Source of the DNA: CAWELS01 sp964468205
Lineage (GTDB): Bacteria > Acidobacteriota > Terriglobia > Bryobacterales > Bryobacteraceae
Assembly: GCA_964468205.1 (NCBI GenBank)
Contig: CAYXVG010000018.1
Coordinates: 55,383-119,382, forward strand
Direction of reading: 5' to 3'
Length of the DNA: 64,000 nucleotides
Under the pieces are notes generated by a model, which was given only the letters and a program-made list of their open reading frames with translations, was not told the origin of the DNA and made no database searches. Positions 44,277 through 51,485 of this stretch are shown here, piece after piece. The position numbers and the translations under genes were made by a program. Numbering within the stretch: the first letter of the stretch is position 1; each line of letters begins with the position of its first letter.

Positions 44277-45526
44277 TGCGCATCACGCCAGGAGAGAATA
44301 TTCGCGTCGCCCTGAACTCGGTGTGGAGCCACCGCTTCCGGTCGCTGCTCACCATCCTCGGCATCGTCATCGGTATCACGACCGTGGTCACGGTGAGTTC
44401 GCTGCTCACCGGCCTCCGTCAGGGAATCGTCGTCTTCTTCCAAGAGTTCGGTCCCGACAACATCTTTGTCAACCGGGTCAGCGGCGACCCGAACGCGGAG
44501 GGCAAGCTCAGTGAGCGCAAGCGCCGGCCCCTCCGGCCGGAATACGCGGACGCGATCAATCTGCTCGCCAACTCCGTAAACGAAGCTGCCGTCCAACTCT
44601 ACATCCCGTCCATCGTTGGCAACCGCCCGATTACGGCGCGCGTGCGGGGCTTCGAGTCCAGCAATGTATCGCTGGTCGGGCATACCCGCAGCAGTCTGGA
44701 GGTGCAGCCGCGGGACCTTGCGGAGGGCCGCCTGTTCACGCCGGCGGAAGCGTCCCGGGGCGAGAAGGTCTGCATGATCGGCTCCAGTCTCGCGGAGGCC
44801 CTGTTTCCGGCTGGCGACGCTGTTGGCAGCTCTATCACGGTGGACGGTGCAGAGTTTCGCGTGCTCGGCGTCTTCGAGGGAGCGAAAGGCGGATTCTTCG
44901 GTGAGAACGGGCTGGATTTCCAGATCACGGTTCCACTCCGGACCGCCCAAATGCGCTATCCCCAAGCGGACCGTTTCATCATCGTCGCCAACGCCAAGCC
45001 GGAAATGCGCGAAGAGGCGATCGAGGAGGTGCGGAACATTCTCCGCCGGCTCCGCCGGACGCCGCCGGGGGAGGAGGACGACTTCTCTCTGTCGACGCCG
45101 GACCAGATCGTCGAGCGGCTCGACTCCATCACCGGGATGGTGCTGCTGGTCTCTATCGCTCTCTCCGCACTCGGTTTACTCGTGGGCGGCATCGGCGTCA
45201 TGAACATCATGCTGGTTTCCGTCACCGAGCGGACTCGCGAGATCGGCATCCGCAAGGCCATTGGCGCGAGGCGGATCGACATCGTTCTGCAGTTCTTGAT
45301 GGAGGCGATGTCACTGACTGGTCTTGGCGGCGTGCTTGGCATCGCCGTCTCGATCGTGGTGACGATGCTCGTTGGCGCCTTGGTTCCAGAACTCCCGTCC
45401 GTGGTGCCAGCATGGGCGGTGGTGAGCGGTTTCAGCGTATCCGTGGGAGTGGGGCTTGTGTTTGGAGTCTGGCCGGCTTTCAAAGCGGCGCAATTGGATC
45501 CGGTGGTGGCGCTCCGCTACGAGTAG
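44276..45526 (+). CDS. MacB/FtsX-type ABC permease 2
   Basis: A 416-residue permease very like the preceding one (NIMLVSVTERTREIGIRKAIGARR; WPAFKAAQLDPVVALRYE). Its ATG overlaps the stop of permease 1 (TAATG), so the pair should form a heterodimer. The first helix is in SHRFRSLLTILGIVIGITTVVTVSS, and the periplasmic domain carries FGPDNIFVNRVSGDP. MacB-type exporters move antibiotics, peptides or lipoproteins with an ATPase that is either fused or next to them; here none is found. The unit ends at a probable terminator. Confidence 0.82.
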   Translation: MRITPGENIRVALNSVWSHRFRSLLTILGIVIGITTVVTVSSLLTGLRQGIVVFFQEFGPDNIFVNRVSGDPNAEGKLSERKRRPLRPEYADAINLLANSVNEAAVQLYIPSIVGNRPITARVRGFESSNVSLVGHTRSSLEVQPRDLAEGRLFTPAEASRGEKVCMIGSSLAEALFPAGDAVGSSITVDGAEFRVLGVFEGAKGGFFGENGLDFQITVPLRTAQMRYPQADRFIIVANAKPEMREEAIEEVRNILRRLRRTPPGEEDDFSLSTPDQIVERLDSITGMVLLVSIALSALGLLVGGIGVMNIMLVSVTERTREIGIRKAIGARRIDIVLQFLMEAMSLTGLGGVLGIAVSIVVTMLVGALVPELPSVVPAWAVVSGFSVSVGVGLVFGVWPAFKAAQLDPVVALRYE

Positions 45527-45540
45527 CGGTGCAGGAAAAG

Positions 45541-45570
45541 GAAAACGCCCACCGAAGAGGTGGGCGTCTT
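45541..45570 (+). terminator. Hairpin after the permease pair
   Basis: ACGCCCACC (45545-45553) and GGTGGGCGT (45559-45567) form a 9-bp stem with a 5-nt loop. It is preceded by an A-rich run (GAAAAGGAAAA) and followed by only CTT, so it is a partial fit to an intrinsic terminator. It starts 14-18 bp after the permease stop. Confidence 0.6.
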
Positions 45571-45716
45571 GGTATCGGCTTGCCGCGCATCGTGGGGCGG
45601 TCCTTCGCCGTAAAGATCCTTTGTATACCAGATGGATGACCGATGCAAGGGTTGAGGCCGATTTTTTTCAATTTACAGGGCCGGTGTTGCTGGATGACCG
45701 CGCGAGTCGGCTACCT

Positions 45717-45737
45717 GGCTTTTGCAGCAGCAAAGCC
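45717..45737 (-). terminator. Hairpin downstream of the polytopic membrane protein gene
   Basis: GGCTTTTGC (45717-45725) pairs with GCAAAGCC (45730-45737) with one bulge and a four-base loop. It lies 15 bp past the minus-strand stop codon. No T-run follows, so it is weak as an intrinsic terminator. Confidence 0.35.
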
Positions 45738-45752
45738 GTGGCAGGTCCAGCG

Positions 45753-46502
45753 TCAGGATTCCAGGTCGTTTGGGGCGAGGCCCCCCACTTCGCGGATCGA
45801 GTGGTCGAGCCGGGGCTTGTCTTGTCGCCGCCGGGTGCGGGATTGCTGGCGAGCAGCCGCAGGAAGGCGGAAAGCCTTCCACCAGATCGCGAGGCACAAC
45901 AGATGCGAGACAACGGCCAGGATGTTTGCGAAGACGCCGCTACCGCTCAACATCGATATGGACTGGGCGATAGCCTCGCCCGTCATGTTGACCCCGAGCC
46001 CTCCGCTCACCAGGAACAGGCGCAGATCCTGATGCCGCACCCGGATGAGCGAGCTCCAGAGAATCAGGTTCAGGACGATGGTGAAGAAGCTTAAGTCACG
46101 TCCGGACCTCATAGCGGTGGCAACCAGGGACTCCTCCGGCCAGAGCACGGATATAGCAACCACCACCAATGTCCCCGCGATGGCTCCGAAACGGAGCGTT
46201 CGCCGGGAGGGATGGTGGACCGTCGCCACGAAGACAAGCGACAACACCGCGATGAATCCGGACAGATGGCGGATGATATTGTTTATCAGCCAAAAGTCTC
46301 TGTACCAATCCGGGTAGCCGCCAGGATGGAGGTAGCCGGCCATGTCACAGACCGAAGTGAGGAAGAGCACCAGGAGGTACAGGAAAACCCCCCAGTAACG
46401 GGGCAGTGCGGAACGGCTCATTGCATAGATCACCGCTATCTGCAGCAGGACGCCAATGCATCCGGCAATGGTAAACCCATAGATGAGGTATTGATTCTGC
46501 AC
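45753..46502 (-). CDS. Polytopic membrane protein of unknown function
   Basis: A 249-residue protein with about six or seven hydrophobic helices, among them IYGFTIAGCIGVLLQIAVIYA, VFLYLLVLFLTSVCDMAGYL, RHLSGFIAVLSLVFVATVHH, FGAIAGTLVVVAISVLW and IVLNLILWSSLIRV. The cytoplasmic tail is rich in Arg and Gln (AARQQSRTRRRQDK). I do not recognise the family; it looks like the 7-helix sensor-type membrane proteins common in Acidobacteriota. The start is GTG 46502. It is followed by a small hairpin. Confidence 0.55.
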   Translation of the reverse strand: MQNQYLIYGFTIAGCIGVLLQIAVIYAMSRSALPRYWGVFLYLLVLFLTSVCDMAGYLHPGGYPDWYRDFWLINNIIRHLSGFIAVLSLVFVATVHHPSRRTLRFGAIAGTLVVVAISVLWPEESLVATAMRSGRDLSFFTIVLNLILWSSLIRVRHQDLRLFLVSGGLGVNMTGEAIAQSISMLSGSGVFANILAVVSHLLCLAIWWKAFRLPAAARQQSRTRRRQDKPRLDHSIREVGGLAPNDLES

Positions 46503-46626
46503 TCATTCGTACCTATCGGCAGAATTATTTGATTGTGTAGTTCTTCAACAGCCAACGGGAACTCGAGGCCGGGATGGGATGAGCGGTCCGGAGCGAACCA
46601 CAGCGTGGCGGTTCAGAAGCGCCGTG

Positions 46627-48021
46627 CTAACGGTTCTGGTCGAACTCGCGTGCAAGCCGGCTGAGCCGGGCCACGATGTCCGGGTGATCCGCAGCCACGT
46701 TCGTGGACTCGGAAATGTCGCTTTCCAGGTCATATAGGAGAGGTTCCGGCTGCAGCCGATGGTGGCGTTCGAATAGACGGCGGTTGTCCTTGTACCATAG
46801 GGAATCTGCCGCGGGGGGATACTGCGTGACCTTGAGGAAGAGCTTCCACCGGCCGAGGCGGATGGCCTGCAATTGGGGGCCAAAGAGGTAGTGGAAAGGG
46901 CGGTCGTCGAGGTCGTCCGCCTCGCTGGTCAGCAGTGCAGCGAGCGAGCGGCCGTCAAGTGGGCGGCCGGCGGGCAACGGCGCTCCGGCGAACCCGGCGA
47001 GCGTCGGGAACAGATCGGCGATGGATGCGACCTCGCCGGTGACGCCTCCCGCGGGAATCCGGCCCGGCCAACGAAAGATGGCCGGCACGCGCATCCCGCC
47101 ATCCCAGGTACTCCCCTTATTCCCGCGCAACGGGCCGGCGCTTCCTCCTCCGCCTCGCCGGCCGAAGAGGTTACCCTTCCGGCCGATGCCGCTGACGCGC
47201 GGACCGTTGTCGGAGGTGAAAACCACGAGCGTCCTTTCGTCGATCCCGAGTTCGCGCAGAGTTGCGAGGATCACGCCCGTGCTCCAGTCAATTTCCTCCA
47301 CGGTGTCGGCGTAGAGTCCGTGCGGCGAGCGTCCCTCGAATTTTTCCGAGGCGTAAGACGGGGTGTGCGGAAAGGTGTGCGGAAGGTAGAGCAGAAACGG
47401 CCGTTCGCGGTTGGCACGGATGAATTCAACGGCCCGCGCGGTGTAGCGCTGGGTGAGCGTGTGCTGGTTCACCGGCGCCTCCAGAATCTCGTCGTCTTCC
47501 ATGAGCGGAAGCTCGATGCTGGCATGCTGCACGCGGCGGGGCTCGCCTCCGCGATAGCTGTACATATCGTTCGAATACGGCAGCCCGTAGAAGAAGTGGA
47601 ATCCGTGCCGGTGGGCGCGGAAGCGTTCGGGCCAGCCGAGGTGCCACTTGCCGATGCATGCGGTGGCATAACCCTCTTCGCGCAGCAATTCCGCGATGGT
47701 GACCTCGCTCTGCGGCAATCCTCTGTCTTCCGCGGGAAAGAGGACGTATGGCACACCGGCCCGCGCGGGGTAGCGGCCGGTGAGCAGCGATGCCCGCGAC
47801 GGGCTGCAAAAGGGAGCGGTGGCGTAGAAATCGGTGAAGCGCATCCCCCCGGCCGCCATGTGGTCGAGACTCGGGGTACGGATTGTCTTCGATCCGTAAG
47901 ACGCGAGATCGCCGTAACCGAGATCATCGGCGAGGATGATGACGAAGTTCGGCTTCGGCGTCTCGCCAAGTCCGCTCGCCCCGCAGGCCAGGATGAATAG
48001 TAGCAATCGAACCAGAGACAT
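46627..48021 (-). CDS. Cys-type sulfatase (arylsulfatase A-like), probable lipoprotein
   Basis: A 464-residue S1 sulfatase. The N-terminus MSLVRLLLFILAC fits a lipobox at Cys13 (ILAC), so the mature enzyme may be membrane-anchored, unlike the two other sulfatases here. ADDLGYGD (31-38) supplies the DD metal pair, CSPSR (72-76) is the formylglycine motif, and FTSDNGPRVSG near 270 carries the second cluster. It lies 22 bp downstream of trpB2 on the same strand and may be co-transcribed. The arylsulfatase A/GALNS-like class removes sulfate from glycans; substrate open. Confidence 0.9.
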   Translation of the reverse strand: MSLVRLLLFILACGASGLGETPKPNFVIILADDLGYGDLASYGSKTIRTPSLDHMAAGGMRFTDFYATAPFCSPSRASLLTGRYPARAGVPYVLFPAEDRGLPQSEVTIAELLREEGYATACIGKWHLGWPERFRAHRHGFHFFYGLPYSNDMYSYRGGEPRRVQHASIELPLMEDDEILEAPVNQHTLTQRYTARAVEFIRANRERPFLLYLPHTFPHTPSYASEKFEGRSPHGLYADTVEEIDWSTGVILATLRELGIDERTLVVFTSDNGPRVSGIGRKGNLFGRRGGGGSAGPLRGNKGSTWDGGMRVPAIFRWPGRIPAGGVTGEVASIADLFPTLAGFAGAPLPAGRPLDGRSLAALLTSEADDLDDRPFHYLFGPQLQAIRLGRWKLFLKVTQYPPAADSLWYKDNRRLFERHHRLQPEPLLYDLESDISESTNVAADHPDIVARLSRLAREFDQNR

Positions 48022-48043
48022 CGGTTTACAGAGACGCAGATTG

Positions 48044-49372
48044 TTACTGCTTCAGTTCCGGCTCGAAGCCAAAGTTCTCGAGCCTGCCGCCGAGGAAGCT
48101 CTCATACGAGGACATATCGAAGTGGCCGTGTCCGGAGAGGTTGAACAGGATCACCCGCTTCTTACCTTCTTCCTTCGCCTGCAGCGCTTCGGCGACAGCG
48201 CCCTGGATCGCGTGAGAGGACTCGGGAGCCGGGATGATGCCCTCGGTCTGGGCGAACTGCAGCGCCGCTTCGAAGACTTGCAGTTGCGGATAGGCGACGG
48301 CCTCGAGCCAGCCGTGCTTGAGGAGGTGGCTGCACAACGGGGCCGCGCCGTGGTATCGCAGCCCGCCGGCGTGGATCTTCGGCGGGACGAACGTATGGCC
48401 GAGCGTGTACATCTTCATTAGCGGCGTCAGGCCGGCGGTGTCGCCGAAATCGTATTCGAACTTGCCGCGGGTGAGAGTCGGGCAAGCGGACGGCTCGACG
48501 GCGACGAGACGAATATTCCCGCCGTTCAGGCGCTGCGGCAGATACGGCAGCGCGATGCCGGCGAAGTTGGATCCGCCGCCGAAGCAACCCACCACCACGT
48601 CCGGCTCCTCGCCGGCCATGGCCATCTGTTTCTGGGTCTCCAGGCCAATCACGGTCTGGTGGAGGCAGACGTGATTGAGAACGCTGCCGAGGGAGTAGTT
48701 GGTGTCATCATGCGTGGCGGCGTCCTCGACGGCCTCGCTGATGGCGATGCCGAGGCTGCCCGGACAGTCCGGATCGTTCTCGAGAATCGCCCGTCCCGAA
48801 TTTGTCTTGTCAGTCGGGCTGGCGTAGATCTCCCCGCCCCAGGAATTGATCATCAGCCGCCGGTAGGGCTTTTGCTCGTAGCTCACCTTCACCATGTAGA
48901 CGGTGCACTCCATGCCGAAGAGTTTGCAGGCAAGGGCGAGCGCGCTGCCCCATTGGCCGGCTCCGGTTTCTGTAGCGATGCGCTTGATGCCGGCTTCCTT
49001 GTTGTAGTACGCCTGCGGCACGGAGGTGTTCGGCTTGTGGCTCCCGGCCGGGCTGACGCCTTCGTACTTGTAGTAGATATGGGCCGGCGTATCCAGGGCC
49101 TTCTCAAGACGGTGGGCGCGGTAGAGGGGCGACGGGCGCCAGAGCCTCAGAATGTCGATCACCGGGCCGGGAATGCCGATCTCCTTTTCCATCGACATCT
49201 CCTGCGCAATAAGCGACATGGGGAAGATAGGCGCCAGATCTTCGGGGCCGATCGGGTTCTTGGTGGCCGGGTGAAGCGGCGGATCCATCGGCTCCTTCAA
49301 CAGGGGAAGAACGTTCAGCCAATAGGATGGCATCTGGTCTTCGCTCAAGACATACTTGGTCGTGTCGGGCAT
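48044..49372 (-). CDS. trpB: Tryptophan synthase beta chain, TrpB2 type
   Basis: A 442-residue PLP enzyme converting indole and serine to tryptophan. Lys113 in GVSPAGSHKPNTS forms the Schiff base, and FGGGSNFAGI binds phosphate of PLP. Its length and N-terminal region (about 45 residues longer than TrpB1) and the motif SHKPN rather than the TrpB1 HKIN mark it as TrpB2. No trpA or other trp gene is adjacent. TrpB2 proteins can act without TrpA to salvage indole. TAGGAG stands before the ATG at a somewhat long spacing. Confidence 0.9.
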   Translation of the reverse strand: MPDTTKYVLSEDQMPSYWLNVLPLLKEPMDPPLHPATKNPIGPEDLAPIFPMSLIAQEMSMEKEIGIPGPVIDILRLWRPSPLYRAHRLEKALDTPAHIYYKYEGVSPAGSHKPNTSVPQAYYNKEAGIKRIATETGAGQWGSALALACKLFGMECTVYMVKVSYEQKPYRRLMINSWGGEIYASPTDKTNSGRAILENDPDCPGSLGIAISEAVEDAATHDDTNYSLGSVLNHVCLHQTVIGLETQKQMAMAGEEPDVVVGCFGGGSNFAGIALPYLPQRLNGGNIRLVAVEPSACPTLTRGKFEYDFGDTAGLTPLMKMYTLGHTFVPPKIHAGGLRYHGAAPLCSHLLKHGWLEAVAYPQLQVFEAALQFAQTEGIIPAPESSHAIQGAVAEALQAKEEGKKRVILFNLSGHGHFDMSSYESFLGGRLENFGFEPELKQ

Positions 49373-49762
49373 TGGGGGTCTCAGCTCCTATGCGAGAATG
49401 AAGGCCCTATTGTATTGGAAACCGGAGCCGCGAGTCCAGTTTAGGGTGGCCCCCAGGGAAATCGCTCCCAGAAACAACTTGCCATGAAGGAGGTGCTGCG
49501 GGTTTTTTATTACCGGCGGCATGACGGCGGGAGACTCCCCGGCCGGGTTGAGACGGATGAGGGCCGCCGGCGCGCGTCTTACAGCCAGCCGGGAGGATGG
49601 GAGTGCGAGGATCCGCCAGGCCTGCTGGATGTCCTGGCCATATCAGAGGCGGGTTGTTTTCCTCCGGCGGGTCGAAACCTCACAGTACACACCAGCAGGC
49701 AGCAGAATCGCTCTAAACTTTCTCCGGATCCCGGCCGTCCAGTAAGTAGTACAAAGGTTACT
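49373..49762. other. 390-bp intergenic region between trpB2 and the citryl-CoA-lyase-like gene
   Basis: There is no convincing gene. An open frame reaches upstream from 49763 to 49484 but has no family counterpart. It contains the two divergent promoters: the trpB2 leader on the minus strand and, on the plus strand, TACAAA (49750-49755) seven bases before ATG 49763. Confidence 0.5.
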
Positions 49763-50527
49763 ATGAGTCCCGATCCTCTCAGAACTTCCGTCTCCTGGGC
49801 CGAACCCGGCCGGGTGCTGATTCGCGGGTACCGTTTGAAAGATCTGATCGGCCGCGTGGAATTCGGGCAGGCCGCGTACCTGTTGCTGGTTGGCGAGTTG
49901 CCGGACAAGAAAACCGGCAACATCGTGGAGGCGATTCTGGTCTCGGTAATCGCTCACGGCCCCAGCACTCCGGGCGTGAAGACGGCGATCACTGTCGCCA
50001 GCACCGGCGCCTCCCTCAGCGCGTCGGTTTCCGCCGGCGTGCTGGCCATCGGCAAGTATCACGGGGGTGCGATCGAAGATTGCATGACCGTGCTCGAGGA
50101 GTGCGTCGGCATGGGCCTGGAGCCGTTCGAGGCGGCCACCGAAATCGTCGAGCGCTACCGCTCCCGCGGCCTCCGCGTGGCCGGAATCGGAAGCCGCCTG
50201 CACGAGGACGATCCCAGGGTGGCGCGACTGCTCGACTACGCCCGCGAGCAAGGGGTCGAGGGGCCTTACCTGGAACAATTGCAACACCTCCAGAGAGCGG
50301 TCTCCGAAAGTGTCAACAGGCGCCTGCCCGTCAACATCGACGGCGCCATCGCCGCCCTTCTCTGTGAGATCAAGTTCCCCAAGGAGGCGGCCAACGGGCT
50401 GTTCCTGATGTCGCGCGTGGCGGGATTGGTGGCCCACTCGGTTGAGGAACAGCGCCGCAATAGGCCGCTCGATTCCGTATACTCGGAAGGCGCTGTCTAC
50501 GATGGTCCGCCGGAGCGAACCCTGTAG
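49763..50527 (+). CDS. Citrate synthase-fold protein, citryl-CoA lyase-like, one catalytic His replaced
   Basis: A 254-residue protein, about two thirds of a full citrate synthase and matching citryl-CoA lyases and CitE-like small forms. His65 (IAHGPSTPG), His100 in KYHGG (equivalent of pig His274) and Asp193 in VNIDG (equivalent of Asp375) are present. The motif GxGH, which contains His320 in pig, reads GIGSRLHEDDPR: the His is Ser144. A neighbouring His (His147) might compensate. Citryl-CoA lyase cleaves citryl-CoA to acetyl-CoA and oxaloacetate; the substitution makes activity uncertain. ATG 49763 starts at the family position. Confidence 0.72.
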   Translation: MSPDPLRTSVSWAEPGRVLIRGYRLKDLIGRVEFGQAAYLLLVGELPDKKTGNIVEAILVSVIAHGPSTPGVKTAITVASTGASLSASVSAGVLAIGKYHGGAIEDCMTVLEECVGMGLEPFEAATEIVERYRSRGLRVAGIGSRLHEDDPRVARLLDYAREQGVEGPYLEQLQHLQRAVSESVNRRLPVNIDGAIAALLCEIKFPKEAANGLFLMSRVAGLVAHSVEEQRRNRPLDSVYSEGAVYDGPPERTL

Positions 50528-50645
50528 GTTGTGAGCGGCACTACACGCTTCCGGAACCCTGCACGGGCTCGAAGAGTGATTTATCCTGAAGATTGGGCAG
50601 GCGGATTTCCCCGCCGCACTCGCCCGGTCAACTACACAACCGGCA

Positions 50646-51485
50646 ATGGAGATACAAGACACGAACGGCTCGCCAATGATCGAAGCCGTGGGCTTAAGCA
50701 AGTTCTACGGTGATTTCGCGGCCATTCGGGACGTCAGTTTCTCCGTCCCGAAGGGGCAGGTGGCCGCTTTTCTGGGTCCGAACGGCGCTGGTAAGTCCAC
50801 TACCATGAAGCTGCTCACAGGCTATATGTCTCCCAGCGAGGGGCGCGCCACGATTGCCGGTTTCGACGTCGCCACCCACCGCCGGGAAAGCGCTGCCCGG
50901 CTGGGCTACCTGCCGGAGAATGGCCCGCTCTACCCTGATATGACGCCGCTCGGCCTGCTGCGATTTTTCGGTGAAGCGCGCGGTCTGAAAGGCGCCCTCC
51001 TGCGGGACCGGATTGAGGCGGTCAACGAGCAGTGCGGCCTCGCCGAAGTGCTCGAGAAGAGCATCTCGAAACTGTCCAAGGGCTACCGGCAGAGGGTGGG
51101 TATGGCGCAGGTGCTGCTGCACGAGCCCGATGTACTGGTGATGGATGAGCCGACCACCGGGCTGGATCCGAATCAGATCCGGCAGGTCCGCGCTCTCATC
51201 CGGGAGATTGGCCGCACGAAGACGATTCTGCTTTCCACCCACATTCTGCAGGAAGTCGACGCCGTGGCGGATCATGTGATTCTCATCGCCGGCGGCCGGA
51301 TCGTCTTCGACGGTAGTCCTGCGGAGATGCTGGCCGGCCATAGCTCGATAGAAGAGGCTTTCCACGTGCTCACGGGTGAAAAGACGGTGGAGGCGGAGCC
51401 GGCGTCCGCGCCGGCTGAACCGGCCCCGGAGCAGGCGGCCGCCGCGGACCGGAAGGAGGAAGAATGCCAGGCTTCGGAAGAGTAG
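50646..51485 (+). CDS. ABC transporter ATPase, Gld-type (GldA-like)
   Basis: A 279-residue ATPase. FLGPNGAGKSTTMK is Walker A, LSKGYRQRVGMAQ is the ABC signature, VLVMDEPTTGLDPNQ is Walker B with the catalytic Glu, and STHILQEVDAV carries the H-loop. The last 40 residues are Pro/Ala/Glu-rich and unusual. The start may be ATG 50646 or 50676 (MIEAVGLSKFYG); the latter is closer to family length. It overlaps the fused permease gene by 22 bp and pairs with it as a complete transporter. Confidence 0.9.
   Translation: MEIQDTNGSPMIEAVGLSKFYGDFAAIRDVSFSVPKGQVAAFLGPNGAGKSTTMKLLTGYMSPSEGRATIAGFDVATHRRESAARLGYLPENGPLYPDMTPLGLLRFFGEARGLKGALLRDRIEAVNEQCGLAEVLEKSISKLSKGYRQRVGMAQVLLHEPDVLVMDEPTTGLDPNQIRQVRALIREIGRTKTILLSTHILQEVDAVADHVILIAGGRIVFDGSPAEMLAGHSSIEEAFHVLTGEKTVEAEPASAPAEPAPEQAAAADRKEEECQASEE

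Noticed and set aside
49484..49762. N-terminal extension of the citryl-CoA-lyase-like protein to 347 residues
   Set aside because: The extra 93 residues have no family match, and the family-typical start is ATG 49763 with a promoter-like hexamer just before it.
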